Shown here: positions 32,601 through 44,412 of the stretch, in pieces
How the letters are laid out: every line of letters starts with the position of its first letter
Numbering within the stretch: position 1 is the stretch's first letter
NCBI GenBank assembly: GCA_007922195.1
Contig: ML682123.1
Coordinates: forward strand, 264,050-328,049
Reading direction: 5' to 3'
Source of the DNA: Podocnemis expansa
Lineage: Eukaryota > Chordata > Testudines > Podocnemididae
DNA length: 64,000 bases
Translations under genes and position numbers: made by a program
The notes under the pieces: generated by a model
What the model saw: only the letters and a program-made list of their open reading frames with translations
The model's database searches: none
Told to the model about the DNA's origin: nothing

Positions 32601-34280
32601 TACAAGAGAGTGGCCATAAGTCAAGGACTTTTCTGGCCTTTTACTGCCTCAACATCGGTATAGGCACTGATCAGCCCACCAGACGCGTATTTACCAGTGG
32701 CTCAAAGCCAGTCCTCCTTGCTAGCCAAGAAGGGTGGGCGGCAGAATGAAGGAGTCAGATGAGAGAAACTAAACTCCCACACTCCCCCCGTGTATGCTGG
32801 GGGAATTTGGGGACAGCAGTTTAGAGCAGAAGTGGAGCAATAAACAACTTTACAATAAAAATGCAAAATACAAATGGCTAATAAACATATGACGAAATAA
32901 CAATCTATGCTAGGCAATGAACATCTATATCATGAAAGGATTATGCAGGATACAGGGGGAATAATAAACAGCTACACAAACTATACAAAACTCAAATAAG
33001 GAAGCTACAATAACAGACTGTACATGAATAGTAGCAAGGAGAAGAATAAAGAGAAGTAGGAGGCTTGTATCGATTTATAATACCTGTCCTAGCACCGTAG
33101 TGGAACCCAAAGTGAGGCGGCAGACCAGCTGCAACATCCCAGGACTTAATCGTTTGGCCGGCAATTCGTGTACACCCCACAAAAAAGGTCTCAGGGTTGG
33201 GTGCTCCCTGTCTCAGTCGGGGGATCAGTCCCACTGGGTCACAACGTGCCCTTTAGCATTCGAGGGTGGGAGAACTACAAGCTATCTGAGACAGGGGGGT
33301 TAAATAGATTTTGCACAGCCAGAGAAAAAATAGCCAATTGGGAGTGGGATTCTGGTCAGGACCAATGATGGAACTGAGACCCCAGACAATGACCCCTCCT
33401 TCATGGTGACGGGGGTGCGGAGAAACTGTTCAGGGGGGATAGAAGCTCACCCACTTTCTTGTTGACACAAAGCTGGGGAGGAAGAAACTCACACAGGAGA
33501 TTGAGGGCCATCAGGAAAGATTGATACTTAATATTCTTCCCCTTGAGCTGGATGGCCCGGAGATGGGGCCCATCAGGGAGATCGATACTTAACATTCCTC
33601 CCCGAGAGCAGCATAATCCAGGGGGCTACGTGTGGGGCGGGGTGGCCATCATGGCTGCCACCTCCGTTGACACCTTGTTGCTTAAGTTGTGATGCTGGGG
33701 CAGCAGGTGGACTGGAAGTGTAACATCATCAGCAGTGATATTATTTGTAAAGTTGAACTCTGCTGAACACCACCATGTGCTGTGTCTAGTATTTATTCAG
33801 CGCTTGAAATTGTTCTCTTGTGTGTTGGATTGTTTTACATTAAGCAGAGAGTGACTGGAGGTGTGGAGCACAGGCAGATAATATGGGGGGACAGATAGAT
33901 AATGAATTGCATTTACCTTTAAAGTACATGTTAGTTAATGTTGTGTATATGTCCTTTAGTGTCATAAGTAAAATAATTCTGTAACCCTGAGTAATAGGCA
34001 TTATACCCTCTGTTCAACAAGAGTCCATATTGTCAATTTGGAACTCCTGCTTAAACATTGTACTCCATTTTGTATACTTGATGAAACCTGATTTAGGCAT
34101 ATGCTGTGTATGTTCCTTTAAATGTGCAAATGAAGGGTGTGTGTGTGAAGGGACCAGTCTCAATTGCCAGCCTGTCTTGATGAAGCACAATTACCATCTA
34201 ACTAGCCAAACTGTGCAGACATCTCTGATTAAAGCAAACAAAAAGAGCCGCCCCAGAAAGAAAAGAACAAAATACAATCA
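32601..34280. other. AT-rich, probably transposon-derived, unassigned
   Basis: No frame of note. 33060-33600 has the look of LTR or promoter-type repeat sequence ('GGTTGGGTGCTCCCTGTCTC'), but I could not find a second copy or ends. 34000-34280 leads into the inverted repeat. Confidence 0.3.
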
Positions 34281-34289
34281 AGTCTGCAA

Positions 34290-35110
34290 GTGACTGGTGA
34301 CCAGCGATCTCACAGGAACCCTAGGAACAACATGACACAGTGAATCCCAAAGGCTTACTTGAGGGCCAGCAAGTGTAAAAGATACGTAAGAACATGAAAA
34401 CTTTGGGTCTCATTCTACAACTGTCATCTTGGGGCATCAGATTTACGAGCCTCAGAGGCCTGGCTTCCTCCTTGTGCCCAGCCTTGTTGGCCACTAGGCT
34501 GGCCCAAGCAACACGCGAAAGGACTGGTAATTATCTCATATCAGGTTGCAGAACGTGTGTGTGTGTGAGAGAGAGAGAGAGACGGAGAGACAGACTGCTT
34601 TTTCCTATTCTTACTTATTTGCAATAAATGTAGCATATTGCCTTGTCCTCTGAATAAGATCCTGCTAGTCTTTTCTTTTGGGTGCTCTTGTTGCACATCA
34701 TTTTAGTGGGTGCCCATTTGGTATAACAGAGGAAATGGAATTGTTAGAAAAGACTAGCAGGATCTTTTTTGGGGGGAAGGCAATATGCCACATTTCTTTG
34801 TAAATGTAAAAATAGCAAAAAACAGACAGATACATTGATACCCATGAAATTTTGGAAGCTGGCATGATGTAATTACCGGTCCTTTTATGTGTTGCTTGAG
34901 CCAGCCCAGTGGGCACAAGCTGGGAGCAAGGAGGGAGCCAGGTCTCTCTAGGTCATGAATCTGGTGTTCTAAGATGACAGTTGGAGAATGAGACACAAAA
35001 TTTTCATATTTTTTTACACTTGCTGAGTCTCATGTGAGTGTATGGGGCTCACTGTGTCTTGCTGCCTCAAAGCTCCTGTCTGATGATCATTCATCACCAG
35101 TCATTCGCAG
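34290..35110. repeat. Long inverted repeat, LTR-like arms of about 400 bp
   Basis: The left arm (about 34290-34690) and right arm (about 34745-35110) are roughly three-quarters identical in opposite orientation. Paired landmarks are 'CTCATTCTACAACTGTCATC' on the left and the reverse complement of 'AAGATGACAGTTGGAGAATG' on the right, and GATCCTGCTAGTCTTTTCT on both. The left arm holds AATAAA at about 34623 before 'TGCCTTGTCCTCTGAATAAG', which looks like the end of a retroviral-type LTR. There is no coding sequence between the arms. Confidence 0.6.
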
Positions 35111-36238
35111 ACATGACTTTGATTTTGTATTTTGTTTTTCTCTTTCTGGGGTGGATTCTTCTTCTTGCTTTTCAGAGATTAGTTTGAATTATTCATCCAT
35201 TAAGGTGGTACTCCCATTTCATCAGGACAGGCTGGCCTCAACTGATTCCATCACACTGACCCTTCATTCACACATCTTTTTCACACATATTTTAAATTAA
35301 ATTACGCAGTGTTACATCTAAGAGAAATTTCATCAAGAATATAAAATGAGCTCCAAATTTACAATATGGAGCTATGTTAAATATGGGCTATAATGTCTAT
35401 TAAACTGAGTTAAATATTTTAGTTATGATATTAAAGAACAGATACACAGTGTTGCCTAAAAGATGCTTTAAAGGTAAATTCTATTCATTTTATCTGTGTC
35501 CCTACCTTGTGGCTATAGAAGACTGAGCAAATATTAGCCGACTGGGCCCGGGGAAAAAATTCCTGACATTTGAGAGTTCTGTTGGGAGATCATGAGTGAG
35601 GCTTTACCTACCAATAATGTCACTCATAATAAATTTGCAAGAGTTGATATGTCTGCATAAGTTATGTGCTTCAGTTTTGGGCCTGTGTTGAAAAAGCCCC
35701 AGTGGAATAATGCTTCTTATTTATGTAGCCTTTTAGTAAAAGTTTTGAATATGAAAACTGGCTTTTGTGACCATTTCCCAACTGGAAGCCAAATACTTTG
35801 CCAGTTTATAGAGTTTGGGTTACAGTAGAACTCCTGAAATTAACCTCAGAATGGGCATTCTGGATTTAAACTGGTTCCTCTTAAGCATCCTCTCCAGTAT
35901 CAAATTTGCTCAGATGACAAATAACTTCTTTTTCCCTTTGCAACCCCACTGCCACTCCTCCTCAGACCTGAATGTAGTTGGGTTCTGTTCTCTCTCTCCT
36001 TCTCATACAGCACAGGCCAAATTGTGCTTTGAGTCACACCTAGCTTGAGTAGGCCCATGGCCTTGAAATTCAGTGGCACATATGCTAGTGCTACCCTGTA
36101 ACATTCAGTAGGTGGGTAAATGCATTTGCACCTGTGCTTTAATTTAACAAATCATTCTAAAGATGCAAAAAAAAAATCTGAAAATTAAAAAAGGTGGAGG
36201 ATCCAACTTAGACTTAGGCAGGGTGGGGGTGAGTTTCA
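35111..36238. other. AT-rich spacer, nothing recognised
   Basis: No convincing frame, RNA or repeat family was found. Confidence 0.4.
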
Positions 36239-38219
36239 GCCATAGGTAGGGATACCAGACGTCCAGCAAAAGGAGGACATGTCCTCCTTTTTGCCCTGCT
36301 GTCCTCCAGGCATTTCTGAAAAAGTGCATTTTGTCAGGCTTTTTGCTGGATGCCAGGGCAGAGCTCTAAAAATAGAAGCGTGCACCAGCCTGCAGCTCCC
36401 CAGTGTGTTCCCCTGCTGCTCAGCCCAGCAGCTGCAGCGCCTGGTGGGGTTGGGAATTTGGAGAGGATCCCTTGATGTCCCCTGCATATCTACTGGCAGT
36501 GAAGAGGGCTAGCTGGCCAGGGGCAGGGCTGGCTGTGGCCAGGGATGTGGTTTTGCTTTGCCTTGTTGCTTCTGCTCCTCACCCCTGGCTTCTTTCCAGG
36601 TTCCACCTCAGGTCTGCTCACCTCGCACCCCCTGGATTTTGGGGAAGGCTTGATCTTATTTGTTTCTGAGGAGGTTTCTTTCTGTAATGGTTCAGCTAAG
36701 CCAGATCTCTATTTCTCCTAATGGGCATTGGCTTTTTGCAACAAATCTTTTGTTTATTGGTCAAGAAAAGTTCACTTTGCATTGTGAGGAGGTTTGAATG
36801 CATATGAGTTTCCTTTTCTCAATTTGCCTCTCCTTTCCAAGATGAGATTAGTCCACTATAGATGTATCCTTAAATTTTATTAAGATGCACCGATGTGCAA
36901 GTATTATACATGCTAAAGTAGCTGCTGAGCTGGGCCAGATCCTGTAGTTTAAATAAAGTCAGTGAGAAATTAGACTGAGCAAGGATTGCAATATTTGTCC
37001 CTTTGTTAGTAGTTTATCAAATCACAGAAAACAAACAGCTTGGTTTTGCCTTTTGCTTATATATTCTATGCTTATTTTTATTTTACTTTAGAGAGAGTGT
37101 TCCTTTTGGTATATTTAGGAAAAAACTGATCATTGCATCTAAGAATAGGCACTGTCATCTTGGGTGGAGTGTTTGATAGTCAAAAACATCTAATTCTACT
37201 CCCCCACCCTCCATTTTATGTGTATTTCATGTAAAAGCAAACAGAAAATGTCCACTGTCATAAAATAGATATGTATCCATCTGTGGTTTATGGCGGACAT
37301 AGTAGGATATGATGTCGCTAGAAACTTGCATTTTAGCCAAAAGGTTATGTATCAGGCAGGTCTGCATATAAAAACCAGCAGCTCTCACCTTTTCTGATTT
37401 CTCCTTTCCTGTGTGTGTAAAACTTAAACAGCTTGTCTGTGATTCTTTTTTTTTTTTTTCTTTTTTACATACTGCACAGAGAGGCTCAAAACTGAGGCTA
37501 GATAGGGATTTCCCTACACCCCTCGTGCACCCCCCCCCAGTTGTCAGCTAGTAACAGTGTCATACCAAACTAATGAGCACCCCCTACACCCTCATGCACC
37601 ACACCCCTAATTTCAAGTCATGCAGAGAATATTGCCAATAGATTACTTTTCCTTTAGAAGCCAACACCTCAAATTCTGCTAGACTTCATGTAATCAAGGG
37701 CCTGCCCCTCCATGTGTCAGACAATGACAGTGAATTCTGTGAAGGAGCATACTGTGTTAAAAGTGATTTCAATTTTGTCCATAATTACTACATTAAATTT
37801 ACTGGAGGTTTGCTTCCATTTGCAACTCACAATGTAAAAATATCAATCTGAATAGGAGTTTTGCAGTGTGATTCTCCTTGATATAAATATTAAATGGTTA
37901 ATTTTGTGACTCCTTAAAGTTGCTGGCTTTATGGTCACTTTAAAGTGAAGATGAAAAATACTTAAGCCATTCATTTGTTATTCCTGAGCTGCTGTTCTTG
38001 CAGTTCATCTTACACTCTAACTAGGGGCTAGACAGATTTCTCTGGAGTTGGGTGATTAATGGGGAAAGCATTTGGGGGGGCAGCAGTAGCTAAGGTGGCC
38101 GGGTGGATGAGGGGGGCCTGGGCAGAGCCCCAGATGTGTATGTGTACTCCAATGTCCTCCTTTTCGTACTTCTCTGTCCTCCTTTCCATGCTTTGGTATC
38201 TGGTAACCCTCGCCGTAGG
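36239..38219. mobile_element. 2-kb hAT-type element of the AGGGTTACCAGA family
   Basis: GCCATAGG (36239-36246) and GCCGTAGG (38212-38219) form a 7/8 target duplication. The element 36247-38211 opens TAGGGATACCAGACGTCC and closes GGTATCTGGTAACCCTC. Its ends match the 286-bp element at 3196-3481. The 1.7-kb interior is AT-rich, unrelated to the short copy and lacks a transposase frame. Confidence 0.65.
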
Positions 38220-38529
38220 GAGCCAAGTGAGCAGTGAGTAAGAAGAGGGAATAGCCCAGGGGCAGAGGTTTGTAGTGGAAGCCAAGTGAGGTGTATGCTC
38301 ATTGTGGAAAGCCTGTCAAGCTGGGAAGGAGAAACAATGGGGTCAGAAGTGGCTTGGGAGCTTGGGGGGAGAGTAAGTAGGGGCTTTAAACAAGTAAACA
38401 GTCCCACTGCATTTGGTTGCATAGAGGATGTATGTAGGAATATTTAGTCAATGATGACCAAGACAGAAAAGAATCCAACACCTTCTATCTAATTGGAGTT
38501 TCCTCTGCAGGACAAACAGGAATACAAAC

Positions 38530-41125
38530 AATAAAATGGTGGGTTACTTACCAGTAACCGTCCTTCTTCAAGATGGGCTGCTCACATACATTCAGTTACA
38601 GTTGTCTATGTGCCTCAGTGAGGTTTATAGTGGGAAGCACGGTGGGAAATATTCAGGAAGGAAGGCTGCTGGGAGCAGAGAGGGGTGGTTTCCATCTTCG
38701 AGGAAGTCGCTGTTAAGGGGGTGGGGGTGGGGGGAGCTACGGTATTGGGGTACTGGCTCCAAAGGTGGGCGTCGTTGTATTGTCCCCCCCGCCCCCCCAG
38801 GGTCCTGATCTAAGGCTTGCTCCCACAACTGGGAGAAAGGGAGAAAGGGTGAGGAAGGATCAGGGTAGTTCCCACCCAACATACCTTCCTTAGAGGAAAA
38901 AGGAGGGGGGGGGCTGGCCATCTACAGCAATGACACCCTAAAAACCCCCTGCACCCTAAGGGTAAAAGGGTGGTGCTGGGGCGAAGGCCCACTTCCTGCC
39001 ATAAGTGAGGTGGGAAGGGAAGGGATTGTCCTGCCTGGGGAAGTGAGTACCTAAGTCAGAGGGGTGGGACCAGGAGGGAGAAAGCCAAAATATTTGGCCT
39101 CTCCACGAGGATCCTGGGCTGCACCCACCACTGAGAGGGTTTCAGGGGAAAACAGGACATTCCCCTCAAAGGGCAGGTCCAGGACCATCCGCTGTGCATT
39201 AGGGGGCACGCTAGCCTCCCTAAGCCATGCCACTCTGTGGAGAATAACCACCAAGGCCATGGTGCGGGCAGCGGTGCCCACCGCATCGTGGGCTGAAAGA
39301 AGGAGGTCCTGTGAGATTGTGTTACCTTCCTCCAGGAAGGCATCATACTCATCCCTGGCCTCGGGCAGAAGCATATTTCTAAATCTCCTGAGTGACTCCC
39401 AGACGTCCAGCAAGTACCTACTGGTTATAGCCTGGTTGTTTGCCACTCGCAGTTGAAAGGCCGATGAGGAATATACCTTATGGCCTAACAGGTCCAGTTC
39501 TCTGGCTTCTCTGGAGGAGGGAAAGGGGTCCCTGGGGGGATCTCCAGCCCCCATTGCCATCTAGACCACATCTCTAGGAGGAACTGGATGGCCAGAGAGT
39601 GAGGGGTAGTCCGGTTCAGGTACTTCATGCCCGCCACATCCAAAACTGGGGGAACAGGGCATGGACTCTGCCACCGGGATTGTGCGAGGTCCCACATGCT
39701 CAGGTGGGTGAGATTGTTAAGGGCGCTGGTGAGGCGAACGCTGGCCCGAACAGAGTATCGGGGTGTAGACTCAAGGGCTCCACCTCCATACCTAAATGGG
39801 CCATGGCCCGGTGCAACAAATCAAAGTGTGCTGAGAGGTTTCCCATAAAGGACTCCAGTGCTGGGGACAGCACAGCACCAGCGGGCCCCCCCGGAGGGGA
39901 AGGGGTTTCCTCAGGGGACCATTGTTGTGGCTGAAATCAAAAGGGTGCTGATGTTCGGTGCCGGAGCTGTTTGGAGCCCCTAGAAGGTCCCCCTTCCAGG
40001 CTGGAGCCAGGGGAAGGGAATCGGGGTTCCCAACCCGGTGCCAGTGGCAAAGCGGTGCCGGCCCCCACTGTGGACGGTGAAAGAGAGTGCCCCAGTTGAA
40101 CCCAGGCCTTCGAAGTGAAGGCCAGATTGCCCCTTCTGATTGGATGTGGGGCAGGGGGAGTTGAGAGGAGCAGCAGGGCTCATGCCGCCTCTACTGCTTC
40201 CGGGGTGGATGGGATGAGAAGCAGCTCCGTCTGGGCCGGGGGCAAGTCCTCGCTGGGGAAGGGAGGACTGCTCGGGCAGGAAGGCTCCCATTTCTGTGGC
40301 ACCAGGCTCTGCGGTGCCGAGGGTGGAGTCAGCCGGTGCAGGGGTGAGATTGGCACTGGTGAGGCCGGGCTGTACCATGTCGTCGGTACTGGGGATGACA
40401 TGGCGCAGTGCCAAGGTGAGCCTGGTGCCGATGGTGCTGGGCTGACTGAGGGCAACCTTGATCGGTGCCGAGGTGCCAGGTCGGCATTGCGGTGACAGAG
40501 CTGGCACTGAGGTGGTGCGGCGGTGGTCATCGGTGCCACAGTGCTGCATAGGCACCAGCGCCGAGCTGGGTCTCGGGGCTGGGCTTGAACCTGAAGCCTC
40601 AGGTGAAAGGTGCTGAGTCTCCTCCGAGGCTAGGGTATGGCATCGCTGTTCCTTCTCCTTGATCGTTCGAGGTTTAAAGGAGAGACAGATGGAACATGCG
40701 GTCTTTGCCCAGGCACCTGAGGCACTTCCCGTGGGGGTCATTCTGGGGGAAGGCCTTGCCGTACTCGGCACAGGGCTTGAACCCTGGCATGATCACAGGA
40801 TGTTTTCCAATGACTGAAGGTTCTTGAGGTGGAATTAAATCCACGAAGAAATTCTCCCAGTCGGGTGAAAAGCTCATTAACAACAGACAGGCTGCTTGCA
40901 ATAGCAAGGAGTGGACATTCCAGCTCCGATGCGCAAGGCGGAAGAAATGAAACTGAGGAGGGGGCGGAGATGCAGCCGTATATATAGCCATGGGTTGCGA
41001 AAGGGGTGGTGGCCGCCTCCCCTTTTCTGACAGGCTAGGACAAAAGTTTTTCCGACCAATCTGGCACTCCGACATGGAGACACCTATTACTGAATGCATC
41101 CAAGCAGCACTCAAAGAAGTAGAAT
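38530..41125 (-). mobile_element. DIRS-like retroelement remnant, Gag half
   Basis: The left end (38536-38600, 'CTTACCAGTAACCGTCCTTC' and 'ATGGGCTGCTCACATACATT') and right end (about 41060-41125) share inverted similarity around 'AGCAGCACTCAAAGAA' and 'ACTGAATGCATC'. The same terminal sequence occurs at 55540 and 56430-56520. Between the ends, on the minus strand, lies a broken Gag. No recombinase or reverse transcriptase is present. Confidence 0.65.
39051..40900 (-). pseudogene. DIRS-type Gag (LAP2-alpha-like domain), broken
   Basis: The minus strand encodes, in order, a Cys/His segment (FKPCAEYGKAF, then DPHGKCLRCLGKD, 40674-40800), a shifted basic stretch (SFKPRTIKEKEQRCHTL), and a Ser/Pro-rich linker. 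A helical block at 39560-39056 follows, with HKVYSSSAFQLRVANNQAIT, RYLLDVWESLRRF, AARTMALVVILHRVAWLREA and LDLPFEGNVLFS. That layout matches the DIRS gag from which the LAP2-alpha C-terminal domain was derived. At least one frameshift separates the segments, so it is not functional. Confidence 0.7.
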
Positions 41126-41149
41126 AGGATAGGGAGCGTGGCAGAACTG

Positions 41150-41575
41150 AAAGTAAGGGGTGTGTGGTGGAGGCATAGGGGAAAGGATGAGGGCATGGGA
41201 TGTGGAGGGAGGGATGAGAAGCAGTGGAGCAGGGGCAAAGTGGGGGTGTTGAAGGGGTGCCTGGGGGCAGGGGCAGCAGATGGGGGCAGTGAAGGGAAGG
41301 ACTGGAGCCAGGAGGTGGTAGGGTGGTGAAGGGAGCCATGGGCAGGACACGGGGACACAGAAGGGGTGGGTGGGGGCAGGGGGTGGGTGTGTTGAACAGG
41401 AGCATGAGCAGATGGGCACACAGAAGGGCTGGGCAGTAGCAGGAGGTGGAAGGCAGGGACAGGAGATGGGGGCAGTGAATGGGAGGACAGGAGGTGTCAG
41501 GGTGGTGAAGGGAGCCATGGGCAGGACACGGGGATGCAGAAGGGGTGGGTGGGGGCAGGAGGTGGGAGGGCTGCT
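41150..41575 (+). repeat. G-rich tandem repeat, period about 180 bp
   Basis: 'GAAGGGAGCCATGGGCAGGA' recurs at about 41329 and 41508, and 'CAGATGGGGGCAGTGAA'-like blocks recur at the same spacing, about two copies. The plus strand is very G-rich, with many GGG/GGGG runs that could fold as quadruplexes. Confidence 0.65.
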
Positions 41576-41950
41576 CCCAGGCCCATGCTGGACCGTGCTA
41601 GAGGTACCACTCCCCATATAAGGCCAGATTTCAGTGGCTGGTCCAATCCCCAGACAGGGCTGTGCCATGGTGACAGTGGCACTGCTCCCCCACAGGGGCT
41701 GGGGACCATGGTGGCAGCAGCTCTGCTCCCCACCCGCAGCTGGGGTCCCAGCAACACCTCCATTCCCTGCCTAGTCCAGACCCCGGCGGCTGGGGCCAGA
41801 TTCCAGCTGCACCTTGGGGTCCACGAGCCAAAGCAGGAGCACAGAGCATGGCAGGCCCAGCTCCAGTCTCCCTGGAGTGCCGCTTGCCCTGTGCATGTGC
41901 ACGGGAGTCAGGCAGTCACATGGCGCATTTCACATCATGCATCCACATAG
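41576..41950. other. GC-rich spacer, nothing recognised
   Basis: Overlapping frames without homology. Confidence 0.35.
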
Positions 41951-41954
41951 CAAA

Positions 41955-42110
41955 TTAGGAGAGCAGCTTTCTCCTCTGCTGGTGCAGCTCTGGTTCCCTC
42001 CAGCAAGTGGCAGCCTGGATTCCTATAGCCACTCAGCTCAGTTCATCTTTCATACCAATTTTAATAGTGCAGTGGGATGGGGAGGTGAGTACATTGCAAA
42101 TCAATGTACA
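41955..42110 (+). other. Perforin unit tail resumes
   Basis: 'TGGTGCAGCTCTGGTTCCCT', 'AGTGGCAGCCTGGATTC' and 'AATTTTAATAGTGCAGTGGG' match 51525-51630 in unit D's tail. This marks the right edge of the 11.4-kb non-unit block. Confidence 0.6.
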
Positions 42111-42439
42111 ATCATTTAATGAAGGAGTCAGGCATTACCACAAATGAATAAAAGATATAAGATGCATTCTAAACATACATCACCACCTAACCTAACTTCA
42201 TGGTCCAAGATTACTTACAAGGTATTTAGCTGAAAGATGTCTTTCCAGCTAGTTTCTGCCTGTTACTAGGCTGGATCCAGATATTGTTTGAATTTGAAAA
42301 GTATTTCAAGATAGAGTTTCTCTGGCAAAAAGCATCTAAAAGTTCAAGGTGTCTGTTTGTGTTTTCAATCACTCCTCAGACCCTGCTCTTCCTGGGCAGA
42401 GGTGACACTTTGTTTCACCTGAGCTAGGGAGCTCAATTT

Positions 42440-43010
42440 GCATTAAAAAAACCAAGGAGTCGTGTGGCATTTTAAGACTAACAGATTTATTTTTCGCATG
42501 AGCTTTCATGGGAGAAAATCCCACTTCCTCAGATGCTTCGAAGATGGGTGAACTTACAGAATGGAATGAAAATAAATGTAAGGGGGTGTAAAACATAGGA
42601 TCAGGTCATACAGTAACAGCAAATCAGAGCAGTTGTTAGGTTCAAACCATGGGAAGCCTGAAGTCAGATTACCTTTTGTAATGGGAAAAGAACCCATAGT
42701 CTCGATTCAATCCTGCTGTCACAGAATTTAATTTGCATATTAATTCGAGTTCAGTTGTTTCTCTTTGAAGTCTTGATGTCCCAGTCACATCTCTGATGAC
42801 AGTCGTTAACAGATCTGGTTTCTTTGTTTTGTGGTTTCTGATATCAGCTCTATGTTCATTTATTCTTTTGCGCAGTGATCGTCCTGTTTGTCCAATGTAT
42901 AAGGTGTTGGGGCATTTCTGGCACATGATGGCATAGATCACATTAGTAGATGAGCAAGTAAATGAGCCTTTGATGGAGTAGCAGGCTTGATTAGGCATTG
43001 TCTTTGTCAT
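42440..43010 (-). mobile_element. Penelope-like element fragment with GIY-YIG domain, second copy
   Basis: The minus-strand frame 43010-42669 encodes NVIYAIMCQKCPNTLYIGQTGRSLRKRI-type sequence, a GIY-YIG nuclease. The VAEHFHLPNHS stretch present at 24.5 kb is deleted here. It is followed by the 3' repeat with a hammerhead-like core (about 42494-42522, stem II with one G-U pair). Truncated and inactive. Confidence 0.8.
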
Positions 43011-43312
43011 GCACCTCTCCAGCTTCCCTGCTGAGAGATAGCCTTAATTATCTGTACTAGGTAACATGCTTCACATCTGTACACATTCATGGTGCTACAG
43101 GAAACATGATACCATAACAATTTGGCATAGCATTCAAAAGGGAACCTTGCATGGCACATTTTATATCAAACCACACAATTACATTGCAAAAGTAAACAGG
43201 AAAGTTATACAATCATACCTTGGAGGGCATGGATGTGCATCCCATAAAAGGGTGTTAGCGGGGCAGGTGGAGTGGGCTGGGGAGTTTTCCTAATCTCCTG
43301 ATCTCCCCTGCA

Positions 43313-43695
43313 ATGAAGGCAGGGTTCAGAGTGAAGAGGCTGAGACATGAGACATCTGTGGAATCCAGCAGGAATTCCAGTGAGACTCACCATGAACCAG
43401 AGGGGATATTCTGTATCATGGTGGGATTCTTTGCAGCCTCTCTAGCTCCTCACACTCCAACCACAGGGGACAAACATTTGCTGGCTTCAGTTTCCTGCCC
43501 AGCTGGCTGTGGTTGGGGGTGGGAAGGGGACAAGAGATCAGCAAGGCGGGGAGCATGACAAGGTCTGACACAGTTAGAACCTCTGGAGACTTTCTCTATC
43601 TTCAGAGAGCGCCTCTCTGAGCAGAGACAGTGCCCAGCTCCGGACACCAACAGACCCCAGGCCCAAACCACATCTCAGGGCAGCTGCTGAGACAG
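43313..43695 (+). promoter_or_regulatory. Unit D promoter block and candidate 5' non-coding exon
   Basis: Best-preserved copy together with unit A. It has two RUNX-type motifs (AACCACAG at 43459-43466 and TGTGGTTG at 43508-43515), a CTCACAC half T-box nearby, and the donor GAGACAG|GTGAGT with exon end at 43695. It would splice to the acceptor at 46904 ahead of the intact gene D. Function is inferred from conservation and PRF1 biology. Confidence 0.5.
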
Positions 43696-43789
43696 GTGAG
43701 TATGACCAGACCCTGACTGAGATAGGGGACTCTAAGCCCAGATGCTGCATGCACCAAGCGTGAGATCAGGGTCCCAAACCCTCCCACTT

Positions 43790-44150
43790 TAATCCTCTAT
43801 ATCCCACTCACCTCCCAGGGCTGGGGAGAGAACTCAAGAATCCTGGCTCCCAGATCCCCACCCTCTATTTCCGTCCCAAAGCAGAAGATAGAATCCAGAC
43901 ATCCTGGCTCCCATACCCAGTAGACCCCACTCCTACCCCCCAGAGCTAGACATAGAAACCAGGAGTCCTGACTCCAAAACCCTTGGCTTTTATTCACTCA
44001 ATGTCACTCCCTGCCCATCCTCCCCTAGAAGCCTGAGCTCCCAGCCCCCTGACCTTCATACTGACTCACCAGCCCTCATTCCTCTACCAAAGCAACACTA
44101 GAATCCAGGAGTCCTGGCTACTAGTCTCATGCTTTATCCATTACACCATG
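43790..44150 (-). mobile_element. Tandem MIR-like SINE remnants, unit D
   Basis: Repeated 'AGGAGTCCTGACTCC' and 'CCCAG...ACTCCC' units, ending 'CTTTATCCATTACACCATGC'. Confidence 0.55.
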
Positions 44151-44412
44151 CTAATTTCCATAGCTGATAGCTGTCATATCAGGGGCATCTTGCACTTTCA
44201 ACCTTTGATTTACTATAGGCCATAATGCATTGGGGTTTCAGGTTGGGACTGAGAGACATCAGAAGAGCTGAGGAGGCATGGAATGTATAGCAGGTCTGGG
44301 CAGGCAGGGTACCCTGTGTCCGGAGGGATGGGCACTGGCAGAAACGAGCACCCAATATTCAAATATGCTTATTTCATCCAATGCTGCTGGGCCATGATCA
44401 CACCTTAACCGT

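Noticed and set aside
40115..41668. Long Pro/Ser-rich frames around 41.1-41.7 kb (minus strand)
   Set aside because: They are the complement of a G-rich tandem repeat. Only the segment below about 40.9 kb has DIRS Gag similarity.
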